Shown in pieces: positions 1 to 8,733 of a stretch of 37,787 nt of DNA. The position numbers and the translations under genes are program-made. The notes under the pieces were generated by a model that ran no database searches, was not told where the DNA came from, and saw only the letters and a list, made by a program, of their open reading frames with translations. The stretch's first letter is position 1. The number at the start of each line of letters is the position of its first letter. The stretch comes from Clostridium thermobutyricum (lineage in GTDB: Bacteria > Bacillota > Clostridia > Ch29). Location of the stretch: assembly GCA_016841565.1 (NCBI GenBank), contig JAENYX010000025.1:2444-40230 (forward strand), in the 5' to 3' direction.

Positions 1-101
1 ATATCCGGCTTTAATCCGGTCAGGGCAAGTCCCATCAGCATTATCAAAAACGCCTCAGGAATACTAATAAATACCACTACCTGCCAAGGCATAACATCCA
101 T
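1..101 (-). CDS. N-terminus of an unidentified membrane protein (partial, runs off the left edge)
   Basis: Only about 33 residues are inside the window. They start Met-Asp-Val-Met-Pro-Trp-Gln and continue as a hydrophobic stretch, which reads as the first membrane segment of an integral membrane protein. A run of five G (complement of 110-114) lies 8 nt upstream of the ATG at 101. An in-frame ATG at 107 is only 2 nt from that run, so 101 is preferred. The CheW gene lies just upstream on the same strand, with a gap of about 34 nt. Too little is visible to name a family. Confidence 0.5.
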   Translation of the reverse strand, partial: MDVMPWQVVVFISIPEAFLIMLMGLALTGLKPD

Positions 102-135
102 AACCATTACCCCCTAAAAAATCTTTTCCGTCTGT

Positions 136-600
136 CTAGGATATTTCCTGAAGGTCAGCCTTTTCTTTATCCGAAAGCACTCTTTCAATATCCAGAATAA
201 TTATCAGCCTGCCCTCAAGTTTACCCACGCCCCTGATATACTGCCTGTCCATTCCTCTGCTAACCGTCTCGGGAGGCTCCTGTATACATTCGGTTTTCAG
301 TCTCAGCACCTCTTCCACCTGATCCACCATGAAGCCCACCTGACGGTCCCCCGTTCCGCCTATGTTAACTATTATTACCCTTGTAGAATCCCCCGTTTCT
401 TTGCCTCCAAGCTTAAATCTTCTGTTCAAATCCAGAATGGGTATTACGCTGTCCCTGTAGTTGACAATACCTTCCACAAAATCAGGGGTATTTGGTAATT
501 TTACCGTTTTGGGATATTTTATTATTTCCTTTACACCAAGTATATCAATTGCATATTCCTCCTGACCCAGCCTGAAAACCACCAATTGTTTTTCTGACAT
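136..600 (-). CDS. cheW: CheW-type chemotaxis coupling protein
   Basis: A 154-residue single-domain CheW protein, the usual length for the family. CheW is a cytoplasmic adaptor that links chemoreceptors to the histidine kinase CheA. Visible family features are the N-terminal strand QLVVFRLGQEEYAIDI, the segment KLPNTPDFVEGIVNYRDSVIPILDL and the C-terminal GRLIIILDIERVL. An upstream in-frame ATG at 621 exists, but GGAGG lies 6 nt before the ATG at 600, so 600 is the start. No cheA or receptor gene is in the window, so its partners must be elsewhere. A TATAAT match on the minus strand (631-636) could be its -10 box, without a good -35. The gene may be transcribed together with the partial membrane gene downstream. 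Confidence 0.92.
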   Translation of the reverse strand: MSEKQLVVFRLGQEEYAIDILGVKEIIKYPKTVKLPNTPDFVEGIVNYRDSVIPILDLNRRFKLGGKETGDSTRVIIVNIGGTGDRQVGFMVDQVEEVLRLKTECIQEPPETVSRGMDRQYIRGVGKLEGRLIIILDIERVLSDKEKADLQEIS

Positions 601-694
601 GCCCTGCCTCCTTCCCAACATATTAATCTAATTATACCATTGCTTAGCAAAAATTTCTCTAACTAATGATGTCGAATTTTTAACACAAAATTGT

Positions 695-1966
695 TTAGTA
701 TACCAACCTCTGGCCATCCACAACCAACCTGCCGTTCTTGATAACCTTGTCCACATGGTTTATCCCGAAGTGATAAGGCAAATAATCTATATTTGGAACG
801 TCCATTACCACAATATCGGCCTTCTTGCCCACCTCTAGACTCCCTATTTCCTTACCCCGGCCAATGGCATGGGCACCATTTATGGTAACGGCGCACACAA
901 CTTCTTCGGGAGTCATGTTCATTTTCAGACATGCCAGGCTTATTATAAACTGCAAATTCTCTGTTGGGCAGCTCCCCGGGTTGTAATCGGTAGCCAAAGC
1001 CACGGCAAGACCTGCCTCTATCATATCCCTTGCCCTTGCATACTTGCTCATATACAGGTTAAAGGATGTACCCGGCAGCAACGTGGCAATTACCTTGCCG
1101 TCCTTCATTCTTTTCAGTCCCTTTTTCGATACGGCGACAAGGTGTTCGGCCGATACCGCTTTCAATTCACCGGCAAGCTCGGCTCCTCCAAGGGATTCTA
1201 TTTCATCGGCATGGATCTTCAGTTTATACCCCATCTCTCCTGCCCTTGTGAGAAGCTTCCTGCTGTCTTCAACCGAAAATACACCCTTTTCGCAGAATAC
1301 ATCGCAAAACTCGGCCAGGTCCATTCTTTTTACGCAGGGCATCACCTCTTGTATCAAAAAATCTATGTACTGTTCCTTTTTGCCGTCATATTCCGGCGGC
1401 ACCGCATGGGCACCCATAAAGGTGGAGACTATATCCACGGGATGCTGACCGTCAAGCTTCCTGGCTGCCCTCAGACATTTGAGTTCATCCTCCAAATTCA
1501 GCCCGTACCCGCTTTTGGCTTCTATGGTTGTAGTTCCATGGGCAAGCATTATGTCAAGACTCCTTCTTGCCTTTTCCATAAGCTGACTTTCGGAGGCCTC
1601 CCTTGTTGACTTTACGGTACTGAGTATGCCCCCTCCCCTTTCAAGTATTTCCAGATAGGGCACTCCTTCCAGTTTGAGGGCAAGTTCCATCTCCCGGGAT
1701 CCCCCATGTACCAGATGGGTATGAGAATCGACAAGTCCCGGAAGTACTGTCTTCCCCATCGCATCTATAACCAAAGTATGGTCATCTGTTTTAATCTCCC
1801 GCGGAACGGAACCTTTGCCAATTCCCATAATCCTGTCTGCAGAAATGGCAACCCAGCCATCCTCCATGATTATATCATAGGACATTTCCTTGCCCCTTCG
1901 TGGTCTGTCGCAGCCTGCACAGGTAGCCACCTGAGATGCATCCTTGATTAATATGTCTATCTTCAT
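695..1966 (-). CDS. hutI: Imidazolonepropionase
   Basis: A 423-residue amidohydrolase-family enzyme. HutI opens the ring of 4-imidazolone-5-propionate to give N-formimino-L-glutamate, the third step of histidine degradation, in the cytosol. The metal-binding HTH motif is at residues 82-84 (GLVDSHTHLVHGG). Typical HutI segments follow: GGGILSTVKSTREAS, IEAKSGYGL, HADEIESLGGAELA, SAEHLVAVS and ATDYNPGSCPTENLQ. The reading frame stays open far upstream, but GGAGGGG sits directly before the ATG at 1966 and the protein then starts as expected, so 1966 is the start. No other hut genes (hutH, hutU, hutG or ftcD) are in the window; the gene appears to be transcribed alone. Confidence 0.95.
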   Translation of the reverse strand: MKIDILIKDASQVATCAGCDRPRRGKEMSYDIIMEDGWVAISADRIMGIGKGSVPREIKTDDHTLVIDAMGKTVLPGLVDSHTHLVHGGSREMELALKLEGVPYLEILERGGGILSTVKSTREASESQLMEKARRSLDIMLAHGTTTIEAKSGYGLNLEDELKCLRAARKLDGQHPVDIVSTFMGAHAVPPEYDGKKEQYIDFLIQEVMPCVKRMDLAEFCDVFCEKGVFSVEDSRKLLTRAGEMGYKLKIHADEIESLGGAELAGELKAVSAEHLVAVSKKGLKRMKDGKVIATLLPGTSFNLYMSKYARARDMIEAGLAVALATDYNPGSCPTENLQFIISLACLKMNMTPEEVVCAVTINGAHAIGRGKEIGSLEVGKKADIVVMDVPNIDYLPYHFGINHVDKVIKNGRLVVDGQRLVY

Positions 1967-2280
1967 TTTACCCCTCCCCCAATCCAGTTGGTAACAGCCA
2001 GTAACCGGCCGCCACTTCCTGCAGCCGTATTCTGCACTGCGTAAGCTATACATGGCCTGTAAATCTGTCAGCCGGAGACATTCGTTCAAGAAATGAAATG
2101 TGTAATACCAGATGTGTAAATATAAAAAATGCTGAAAACCGATATAAGAACCCTGCCTCGCCTCTCTGGTTCCCACATGCAAATTGCCCTGTCCCCATCT
2201 CTTTAACTATTAAATTTCGCTTTATTTTCACATTTTCCTTCTTTATACCTTAACTCACTTTGGGTTATATGGCAATCCAT
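1967..2280. other. Intergenic leader upstream of hutI (no gene seen)
   Basis: About 310 bases between hutI and thpR, both on the minus strand. The open frame running through it is only an upstream extension of hutI without its own ribosome binding site. I see no strong hairpin with a U-tract, no T-box signature and no recognised riboswitch core. It probably carries the hutI promoter and the end of the thpR transcript. Confidence 0.5.
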
Positions 2281-2826
2281 CTATTTAAATTTATGCACCG
2301 ACAGGGGCAAGTATACCCTTGTACCCTTTTCCACCCTGCTCTCCATAAGACTCACCGAAGTAACATCAATATTAACCGGCTGCAGTCTGTCCATCTCATA
2401 GGGCTGTCTGGTTAAAAATACATCTCTTGCAAGGGTAATATGGGGAGAAAACCTATTTTCCGGTTTATACCCAAGCTCCACCGCCTTGTCCTCTACATAC
2501 TCCCTAAGCCCCCTAAGAGCCTCCGTCTGCCCCTGGGTATCCAGCCACAAGACCCGTGCCCTGCCGGCCCGGGATCCTCCAAAAATGCCCACACAGCCGG
2601 TAGTCAGTACGAACTCCCTTGTTCGTGCAGCCGCTTTGTTAAGCAAATCATACAGCGCATCTATTTCCTGTTCCCGGGTTTGACCTATGTATTTGAGGGT
2701 CAGATGATAGTTCTGCTTGTCTACCCATCTCCCTCCCCTGCATGTCGGTCTTATTCCTGTCCTGACATACCGGCAGATTTCTTCTTTACAGCAGTCATCC
2801 AGTTCTATAGCAATAAATACAACCAT
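2281..2826 (-). CDS. thpR: RNA 2',3'-cyclic phosphodiesterase (2H / LigT family)
   Basis: A 181-residue 2H phosphoesterase, the normal length for ThpR/LigT. The two HxT catalytic motifs are clear: HLTLKYIG at residues 41-48 (His41, Thr43) and HITLARD (His129, Thr131). The family hydrolyses 2',3'-cyclic phosphates at RNA ends and was first noticed for 2'-5' RNA ligation in vitro. The frame is open to 2901, but GGAGG lies 8 nt before the ATG at 2826 and the family starts with FIAIEL right after the initiator, so 2826 is chosen. The gene appears monocistronic. The next gene upstream is on the opposite strand, so 2827-3025 is a divergent promoter region. Confidence 0.9.
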   Translation of the reverse strand: MVVFIAIELDDCCKEEICRYVRTGIRPTCRGGRWVDKQNYHLTLKYIGQTREQEIDALYDLLNKAAARTREFVLTTGCVGIFGGSRAGRARVLWLDTQGQTEALRGLREYVEDKAVELGYKPENRFSPHITLARDVFLTRQPYEMDRLQPVNIDVTSVSLMESRVEKGTRVYLPLSVHKFK

Positions 2827-3025
2827 ATCTGCCGCCTCCTGTCCAAATCTTATTGCCAAAAACCCGTCCCCTGTCGGGTGATTGTGCCCAGGGTTTTCCA
2901 ATACTTCTACCTAAATTATAACAGTTTATGGCCATGGATATAACAAGTAATATGATTAATTAATAAAAAGGATTCTGGCGTTTTATGTAGAAATAGTATT
3001 CATATATGCTATGGAGGGATTTGCT

Positions 3026-3376
3026 TTGAAAAAGGCCATACATAAGAAAAGCCCTGAGTTTATTACCTTCAAAATTGTCAGAGGTACCGAAGAGAGTACA
3101 CGGACAATAAGGCTTCCCAGGATTGTTATCAATCTGATGCTTAGCCTGCTGGCAACATATCTTGTATTTGTAATGGTAATGACTTATATAACAGGGGATC
3201 TAAGCTTTACATATCAACACAGACTGCAGGATATAAAGGAACTGGAGGCAATTAACACAGACCAGCAGCAGGAGATTACAACCCTGAACTCTATTACCGC
3301 CGAAGTCCGGGAAAAGCTGAAATCCCTTGAAGACATAGAAGCAAAGGTTAAAGAGTTGGTAGGAATAGATGATTAG
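3026..3376 (+). CDS. Membrane-anchored coiled-coil protein beside bactofilin (M23-peptidase anchor without the peptidase)
   Basis: A 116-residue protein: a basic N-terminal segment, one membrane helix (about residues 28-55, LMLSLLATYLVFVMVMTYI), then a helical region rich in Glu, Lys and Gln (about 60-112) that looks like a coiled coil. It stops after ELVGIDD. A TTG at 3026 is taken as start because GGAGGG (3013-3018) lies 7 nt before it; the ATG at 3011 would overlap that site. From memory, many clostridial genomes place a gene for a membrane-bound M23 peptidase before a bactofilin gene, and such proteins begin with a similar anchor and coiled coil. No M23 motif (HxxxD, HxH) follows here. 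It could be a truncated relative or a stand-alone bactofilin partner. Confidence 0.7.
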   Translation: MKKAIHKKSPEFITFKIVRGTEESTRTIRLPRIVINLMLSLLATYLVFVMVMTYITGDLSFTYQHRLQDIKELEAINTDQQQEITTLNSITAEVREKLKSLEDIEAKVKELVGIDD

Positions 3377-3418
3377 TGAATTAATAATTCAAATAAAAAA
3401 CTATCAAGGAGGTAAACC

Positions 3419-3856
3419 ATGTTTAGCGGCAAAAAAGATGACAACACTCCCAAGTATGATAAGGTGGATACTCTGATCGGAAAGACCACAGTATTCAACG
3501 GCAATATGGAAGCAGAGGGAACGGTACGGGTTGAAGGAAGCTTTGAAGGCGAATTAAAAGTCAAAGGTGATGTTGTACTGGGAGACAGCGGTAAGGTAGT
3601 GGGAAACATAATGAGTACAAATGCCCACATAGCAGGAAGGATTGAAGGCAACGTAAAGGTAAAAAGCCAGCTTCACCTGACTCCGACGGCCTATATAGGC
3701 GGTGACATTGAGGTTAGCAACCTTGTGGTTGATGAAGGTGCAGTCTTTACAGGTAAATGTATAATGGGGAGCAAAACAATAAATTCTGTTGATGCGTATA
3801 AAGATTCGTATAAAACAGATGCTAATGCAAGCGGAAAACAGGTACCAAAACAATAG
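3419..3856 (+). CDS. Bactofilin (polymer-forming cytoskeletal protein)
   Basis: A 145-residue protein with the bactofilin core at about residues 18-115. The core is a right-handed beta-helix built from short repeats in which Gly and hydrophobic residues recur, for example TVFNGNMEAEGTVRVEGSFEG and IAGRIEGNVKVKSQLHL. Bactofilins polymerise without nucleotide and act as scaffolds near the membrane, often positioning cell-wall enzymes. AAGGAGG lies 6 nt before the ATG. The gene follows the membrane coiled-coil gene after 42 nt and is probably co-transcribed with it, which suggests that the anchor protein recruits the filament to the membrane. The short tails outside the core are polar, as is usual. 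Confidence 0.92.
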   Translation: MFSGKKDDNTPKYDKVDTLIGKTTVFNGNMEAEGTVRVEGSFEGELKVKGDVVLGDSGKVVGNIMSTNAHIAGRIEGNVKVKSQLHLTPTAYIGGDIEVSNLVVDEGAVFTGKCIMGSKTINSVDAYKDSYKTDANASGKQVPKQ

Positions 3857-3947
3857 GGCCTATGCCCTTTTGTTTTGAAGCCTTACAAATACAAAACCGG
3901 GCGCCAGGAATCGGAATTCTTCTGCATTAGCATGGAAAGGATAGTAT

Positions 3948-5252
3948 ATGGCGAATAAATTCGACACTTTTAAGAAGCTGTTAATTTCCGCTTTTCTGGT
4001 TTTTATTACAGGCCAGATATATATATATCCTTTCGGTACGGATTTCCGTTTTTCCCTGAGCCCTGTGGTATTTACATTCGTACTGCTGTATTTTTCCCGC
4101 CTGCCAATTATCAGGTCGGCTTTTGTGATTGCATTTTTCGTGTTTACCGGTAGATTTACGCTGGAATATCTTAACCGGAGCATGCCGATAATAGATATAA
4201 TTATTAAACATTATCCCGGAGGCATGTTCTATTTTGTAAGCGGTCTGCTTTTTTATCTGATGGATATTCGCAGGCATTCTGAAAAACCGCTGCTTGCAAT
4301 AATACTGCTGGCAACCATTGATACCATGGCCAATGTAATAGAGCTTGTTATGCGAAACCAGATAATGCAGGATTTTTCCATAATCATGTCAAGCCTTCTT
4401 CTGGTTGCGCTTCTGCGAAATTTTATAGCCGTACTGATGTACTGGTCCATCAGGCTGTATAATGTTTTGATACTTAAAAAAGCCCATTATAACAGATATA
4501 TTGAGCTTCTGTTGTTCATATCAAACCTTAAAGCAGAGCTGTTCTATCTCAGAAAGTCAATGCAGAATATAGAAACGGTTATGAGAAACAGTTATGCCAT
4601 GTACACGCAGATTAATGATATGGAAGACACCGGCCGGCATGATGACCTGCAGCCATATAAGAAAAAAGCCCTGTCCCTGGCCAGGGATATCCATGAAATA
4701 AAAAAGGATTATCAGAGAGTTATTACAGGCATGGAGAAACTCCTGCCCAATCCTGTTGAAAGTGAAAAAATGACCCTGGCGGAAATATTTGAAATAATGA
4801 GGAATAACAGCAACAGGTATATCGAGAGTATTGGAAAAAAGACAAAGCTGAAGCTGCAGTCCCACAATAAGCTTATGATAAAAGAATATTACTCCCTGGT
4901 TTCAATACTCAACAATTTGATATTTAATGCCATAGATGCCACCGACGAAAATGGTGATATTACAGTAACTGAGTACAGCCACGACAACAATCTTATAATA
5001 AAGGTAACCGACAATGGCACAGGCATTCCGCAGGACCATCTCAAGGTGATATTTGAACCGGGCTATTCGACAAAGTACGACCCGGTAACGGGTACCATGT
5101 CAACAGGTCTGGGACTTACCCACGTAAAGTCCATGGTGGAGCATTTGAATGGAAGCATCTCGGTGGAATCTATCCCCGGGAATAATACCACCTTCATAGT
5201 AAGCATACCGTTGGTCCAACTAACCGGTAAAGGAGAGCGAATGGAATGCTAA
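3948..5252 (+). CDS. GlnK-like membrane sensor histidine kinase
   Basis: A 434-residue sensor kinase. The first 170 residues or so contain about five or six hydrophobic segments. A helical dimerisation region follows with the phospho-acceptor block DIHEIKKDYQRV. The ATPase domain at the C-terminus has an N box (NNLIFNAIDATDENG), a G1 box (DNGTGIP) and a G2 box (STGLGLTHVKSMVEHLNG). The block HEIKKD and the partner with a YcbB domain are typical of the GlnK/GlnL system, which in Bacillus subtilis responds to glutamine and controls glutaminase and glutamine uptake. Those target genes are not seen here, so the signal is inferred only from family. The coding region overlaps the regulator gene by 7 nt, so translation is probably coupled. 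Confidence 0.85.
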   Translation: MANKFDTFKKLLISAFLVFITGQIYIYPFGTDFRFSLSPVVFTFVLLYFSRLPIIRSAFVIAFFVFTGRFTLEYLNRSMPIIDIIIKHYPGGMFYFVSGLLFYLMDIRRHSEKPLLAIILLATIDTMANVIELVMRNQIMQDFSIIMSSLLLVALLRNFIAVLMYWSIRLYNVLILKKAHYNRYIELLLFISNLKAELFYLRKSMQNIETVMRNSYAMYTQINDMEDTGRHDDLQPYKKKALSLARDIHEIKKDYQRVITGMEKLLPNPVESEKMTLAEIFEIMRNNSNRYIESIGKKTKLKLQSHNKLMIKEYYSLVSILNNLIFNAIDATDENGDITVTEYSHDNNLIIKVTDNGTGIPQDHLKVIFEPGYSTKYDPVTGTMSTGLGLTHVKSMVEHLNGSISVESIPGNNTTFIVSIPLVQLTGKGERMEC

Positions 5253-6142
5253 GTTTTTTTATTGTAGACGATGACATCAGCGTAAGAAAGGTATTATCCA
5301 ACATAATCACCTCCAAGTATCTCGGCAGGGTAATAGGTGAAGCTGAGGATGGACCTACTGCATATCAGAATATACTTGAAATCAACCCTGATATTGTATT
5401 GATGGATATGCTGATACCGGGCAGCGATGGTATCGAAACAATCAGAAAACTGAAAGAGGCGGGTTGCAGCAGTTATTTCATAATGATATCCCAGGTTGAT
5501 GCAGAAGATATGATATCCATGGCCTATAAAAGCGGCATAGAGTTTTACATACATAAACCCATAAATGTAATTGAAGTCCTTTCTATAATAGAAAGAGTCC
5601 ATGAGATGATTAAACTGAAAAAATCCCTCACAATTATACATCAAACGGTAGAGGGACTAAGTCCCAGGGATGGTGATACCGCCGGCAATAAGTATAACTC
5701 CCCGGACAGGTCTATTGATTCCATCCTTTCGGATCTTGGCATTACCGGTGAGGCGGGCAGCATAGACATAAAAAAGATAGTTGAGATAATACTTCATAAA
5801 AAAAACACTTCGGGAGAGTATTATAATTATAGATTAAGCAACATGTATGAGCTGCTCAGCAAGCACTATTACAGCAAAGAGAAAGCAGAGCAGTCCTCGG
5901 CCGGTATAAAAGCCATAGAACAGAGAATAAGAAGAGCTGTATCCAAAGCACTTCAAAACATAGCAACAATGGGTATAGAAAACCCAAACGACCGTAAATT
6001 CACAAGATATTCCACCTCCCTTTTTGATTTTAAAGAAGTAAAACAGGAAATGGACCTGTTAAGGGATAGGTCATGCTATCATGGAAAGATAAACGTTAAA
6101 AAGTTCCTTGAGGGAATTATTCTCCAGTTACTAAAAGAGTAA
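5246..6142 (+). CDS. GlnL-like response regulator with C-terminal YcbB domain
   Basis: A 298-residue regulator. The receiver domain (about residues 1-120) has the acidic pocket DDD at 8-10, the phospho-acceptor Asp54 in VLMDMLIPG and the conserved Lys in HKP. After a linker, residues 160-298 match the YcbB-type output domain of GlnL, with the segment AIEQRIRRAVSKALQNIA and a helical C-terminus expected to bind DNA. The start codon lies inside the end of the kinase gene (ATGCTAA overlap). A strong terminator follows immediately. I infer that this is the cognate partner of the kinase. Direct regulation of the neighbouring TRAP operon is possible but not shown by the sequence. Confidence 0.87.
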   Translation: MLSFFIVDDDISVRKVLSNIITSKYLGRVIGEAEDGPTAYQNILEINPDIVLMDMLIPGSDGIETIRKLKEAGCSSYFIMISQVDAEDMISMAYKSGIEFYIHKPINVIEVLSIIERVHEMIKLKKSLTIIHQTVEGLSPRDGDTAGNKYNSPDRSIDSILSDLGITGEAGSIDIKKIVEIILHKKNTSGEYYNYRLSNMYELLSKHYYSKEKAEQSSAGIKAIEQRIRRAVSKALQNIATMGIENPNDRKFTRYSTSLFDFKEVKQEMDLLRDRSCYHGKINVKKFLEGIILQLLKE

Positions 6143-6172
6143 AAAACCGACATCCAATCATGTCGGTTTTTT
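6141..6172. terminator. Bidirectional intrinsic terminator
   Basis: A perfect inverted repeat of 13 bp around a 6-nt loop (core ACCGACAT / ATGTCGGT), with A-runs and T-runs at both ends. It sits between the convergent regulator gene (plus) and TRAP permease gene (minus) and can stop both transcripts. Confidence 0.93.
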
Positions 6173-6204
6173 AGTATCCTGTTTTGCCGGATGCCCGGTA
6201 CCTG

Positions 6205-8163
6205 CTAGCTGACTGCTCCGGCTCCTGTGTCAAGCCGCTGGTTTGCCGCTTTCCTCTTCTGAATAACAACCCCAACCAGTAGGATTGCAATCCCAATCAT
6301 ATCGGTATAGGTGCCGGGGATAACCATCAATAGTCCCCCTGCAAAGAATATTATGCGTTCAAAGAATGACTGATTGGTGATGAGGAATGCCGATACTGCC
6401 GAAGCCACCCCTATTATACCAATAACCGCTGTTACTCCAATAATAATCATACTGCCGATATTAACATCAATCATTAAAAGCTCTGGGTTATAAACAAACA
6501 CATAGGGTACCAGAAAAGCTGCAATGGCCAGCTTAAAGGCATTAATTCCCGTTTTCAAAGGATTTGACTTGGCTATGCCCGAACCCGCAAAAGCCGCAAG
6601 TGCAACCGGAGGGGTTACATCTGCTATAATCCCGAAATAAAACGCAAACAAATGAGCCGCCAATACGGGTATATCCATCAATAACAACGCCGGTGCAGCG
6701 ATGGTGGAGGTAATAACGTAGTTAGCCGTTGTCGGTACCCCCATACCTAAAATAAGGGAAGTAAGCATTGTAAAGAACAGGGTTAGGAATAGATTGCCTC
6801 CTGCCAGATCAACCAATGTGGAACCCATTTTGAGGCCCAACCCGGTTTGAGTAACAACTCCTATAATTATACCTGCGCAGGCAGTGGCTGCAATCACTCC
6901 CAAGGCAGCCCGTGCACCTTGCTCCAGCCCGCCTACTATATCCTTGAAGCTTATCCGGGTATTTTTCTTAAGCATGGAGCATACAATTGACAGGATTATT
7001 GCATAAAGAGCTGCTCTCATGGGCGTCTTACCCGAAACAAGCAGATATATTATGGCAATCAACGGAATCATCAGATGTCCCCTGGATATCAGAATATCTT
7101 TTATTTTGGGAAGCTCATCCCTGTTTAACCCCTTGAGTTTCAGGCGTTTTGCCTCAAAATGAACCCCCGACCAAACTCCCAGGTAATACAGCAGTGCCGG
7201 GATGGCAGCCGCAGCAATGATTCTGACATAGGGAAATCCGGTAAACTCCGACATCAGGAAAGCCGCCGCTCCCATTATGGGCGGCATTAGCTGTCCCCCC
7301 GTCGATGCTGTGGCCTCCACCGCACCGGCAAATTCCCCTCTATAGCCCAACCTTTTCATCATAGGTATGGTAAAACTGCCGGTACCAACCACGTTTGCCA
7401 CCGAACTGCCCGAAATCATTCCCATGCAGCCACTGGAAAGTACGGCAACTTTGGCAGGACCACCTGAAGCCCAGCCTGCCACTGCGTTTGCCAGATCAAT
7501 GAAAAACTCTCCCATTCCTGTCTTTTCGAGATAAGCGCTGAATAGGATAAACAGGAATATAAAGGTGGATGATACCCCTATTGGTATACCGAAAATACCC
7601 TCGGTAGTATAGAACTGATGCTGCACCAGACTGGGCAGGTTAACTCCCCTGTGGGCCAGCTGCCCCGGGATATTACGGCCTACCAGGGCATATATTATGA
7701 ACAAAGTAGCTATAATGACCATAGGCCAGCCTACCACCCTGCGGGTTACCTCCAATATCAATACAATTGCAATTAGTCCGACTATAAAGTCAAGGGTTGT
7801 AACTCTACCTGCCCGAAGAACCAGCTCCTGGTAGTTTACAACTATATACATCGGAACTGAAGCGCCTATTACGGCCAATGCTACGTCAACCGGATGAAAC
7901 TTATGCCTTGACCATTTCTTTCTTGTAGGATACAGCAGAAATATAAGGCAAAAGCCGAAGGACACGTGTATTGCTCTTTGTATCATGGCATCCAGTACGC
8001 CAAAAACTGCGGTATAAAGCTGAAAAAGTGAGAAGGTTATTGCAATAGCCGCTATAAGCTTTGCTCCGAAACCTGTCAGAACTCGATAATCGGATTCCTT
8101 GTCAAACTTCCTTAGTACATCTTCGCCGTTAGTTGTAATTTCCGGATTATCTTTGTTTTCCAT
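6205..8163 (-). CDS. TRAP transporter fused permease (TAXI-type, small and large subunits in one protein)
   Basis: A 652-residue, very hydrophobic protein. The first 170 residues correspond to the small four-helix subunit and the rest to the large DctM-like subunit with about 12 helices, the fusion typical of TRAP systems that use TAXI binding proteins. Conserved pieces are SGSSVANVVGTGSFTIPMMK, STGGQLMPPIMGAAAFLM, LGMGVPTTANYVITS and IIADVTPPVALAAFAGSG. It imports an organic acid or amino acid using an ion gradient; the substrate is not determinable here. GGAG lies 7 nt before the ATG at 8163. The frame extends to 8196, but that part overlaps the upstream DUF1850 gene. The gap to DUF1850 is 2 nt, so translation is likely coupled. 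Confidence 0.93.
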   Translation of the reverse strand: MENKDNPEITTNGEDVLRKFDKESDYRVLTGFGAKLIAAIAITFSLFQLYTAVFGVLDAMIQRAIHVSFGFCLIFLLYPTRKKWSRHKFHPVDVALAVIGASVPMYIVVNYQELVLRAGRVTTLDFIVGLIAIVLILEVTRRVVGWPMVIIATLFIIYALVGRNIPGQLAHRGVNLPSLVQHQFYTTEGIFGIPIGVSSTFIFLFILFSAYLEKTGMGEFFIDLANAVAGWASGGPAKVAVLSSGCMGMISGSSVANVVGTGSFTIPMMKRLGYRGEFAGAVEATASTGGQLMPPIMGAAAFLMSEFTGFPYVRIIAAAAIPALLYYLGVWSGVHFEAKRLKLKGLNRDELPKIKDILISRGHLMIPLIAIIYLLVSGKTPMRAALYAIILSIVCSMLKKNTRISFKDIVGGLEQGARAALGVIAATACAGIIIGVVTQTGLGLKMGSTLVDLAGGNLFLTLFFTMLTSLILGMGVPTTANYVITSTIAAPALLLMDIPVLAAHLFAFYFGIIADVTPPVALAAFAGSGIAKSNPLKTGINAFKLAIAAFLVPYVFVYNPELLMIDVNIGSMIIIGVTAVIGIIGVASAVSAFLITNQSFFERIIFFAGGLLMVIPGTYTDMIGIAILLVGVVIQKRKAANQRLDTGAGAVS

Positions 8164-8165
8164 AT

Positions 8166-8672
8166 TTACGCTCCTTTCTTTCCAAGTCTGGGCCATTTAA
8201 GTGACCATTCATCCACTGCTTTAATTTCAAGAGGACTTTCCGGTTTTGTGAACTCAAGCAGAGGATAGTCCTCCTGACCAATTGTTATGCTGTGCTCGGG
8301 TATGGGCGAAACCGTCATATTAATGATATCAAATTCTCTTTCGAACTTCAGAACAAATTCCCCGTCTATATTTTCCAAGGTTCCGTTTTCATAGTCATAG
8401 GGCATACCTACACCCAGAGACCTATATCTGACTTCCTTTAGAACCAGTGAATTGTCATCCTGTATATGGATTACCTCATGAACAGGAGTATGATGTACCG
8501 AATGGATGAAACTAAGGGTAAACATCCTGTCCGGCACTGCCATCCGCCGCTCCAACCCCTCTTCCAAGTCTGTTAAAACCAGTGCTTTCTCTTTATCTAT
8601 GCTGCAGCCCAACAATACAACCGCGATAATTAATATTAAGGCTATACTCCCAAATTTTGAATACCGTTTCAT
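8166..8672 (-). CDS. DUF1850 lipoprotein of a TRAP-TAXI operon
   Basis: A 168-residue protein with a lipoprotein signal: Lys-Arg near the start, a hydrophobic stretch to about residue 20 and the lipobox VLLGC (Cys23). The mature part matches DUF1850 (for example FTLSFIHSVHHTPVHEVI and YDYENGTLEN). Genes of this family commonly sit between the TAXI binding protein and the fused permease, as here. Its role is unknown; an extracytoplasmic accessory to transport is likely. The start at 8672 is chosen because it gives a proper signal peptide. It has no clear ribosome binding site, because a hairpin ends only 4 nt before it. The open frame continues upstream to 8834, overlapping the binding-protein gene. 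Confidence 0.82.
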   Translation of the reverse strand: MKRYSKFGSIALILIIAVVLLGCSIDKEKALVLTDLEEGLERRMAVPDRMFTLSFIHSVHHTPVHEVIHIQDDNSLVLKEVRYRSLGVGMPYDYENGTLENIDGEFVLKFEREFDIINMTVSPIPEHSITIGQEDYPLLEFTKPESPLEIKAVDEWSLKWPRLGKKGA

Positions 8673-8676
8673 AAAA

Positions 8677-8706
8677 TCAGAGCATTGGATTTCTCCAATG
8701 CTCAGA
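8677..8706 (-). terminator. Intercistronic hairpin between binding protein and DUF1850 (partial terminator or RNA stabiliser)
   Basis: A 10-bp perfect stem (GAGCATTGGA / TCCAATGCTC) with a 4-nt loop, extended past one mismatch, and followed on the minus strand by TTTT directly before the DUF1850 start codon. It begins 27 nt after the binding-protein stop codon. Such a hairpin can lower transcription of the permease genes and protect the binding-protein mRNA, giving excess binding protein. Confidence 0.65.
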
Positions 8707-8733
8707 CCCCCTCTAGTTTTCCGACCTTTTACT

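Noticed and set aside
869..1609. Plus-strand open frame of 246 codons opposite hutI
   Set aside because: It lies wholly within hutI, whose protein shows complete family motifs; the antisense translation has no recognisable domain and no ribosome binding site.
1967..2182. Upstream extension of hutI by 72 codons
   Set aside because: The extension has no family similarity, and a very good ribosome binding site stands directly before the ATG at 1966.
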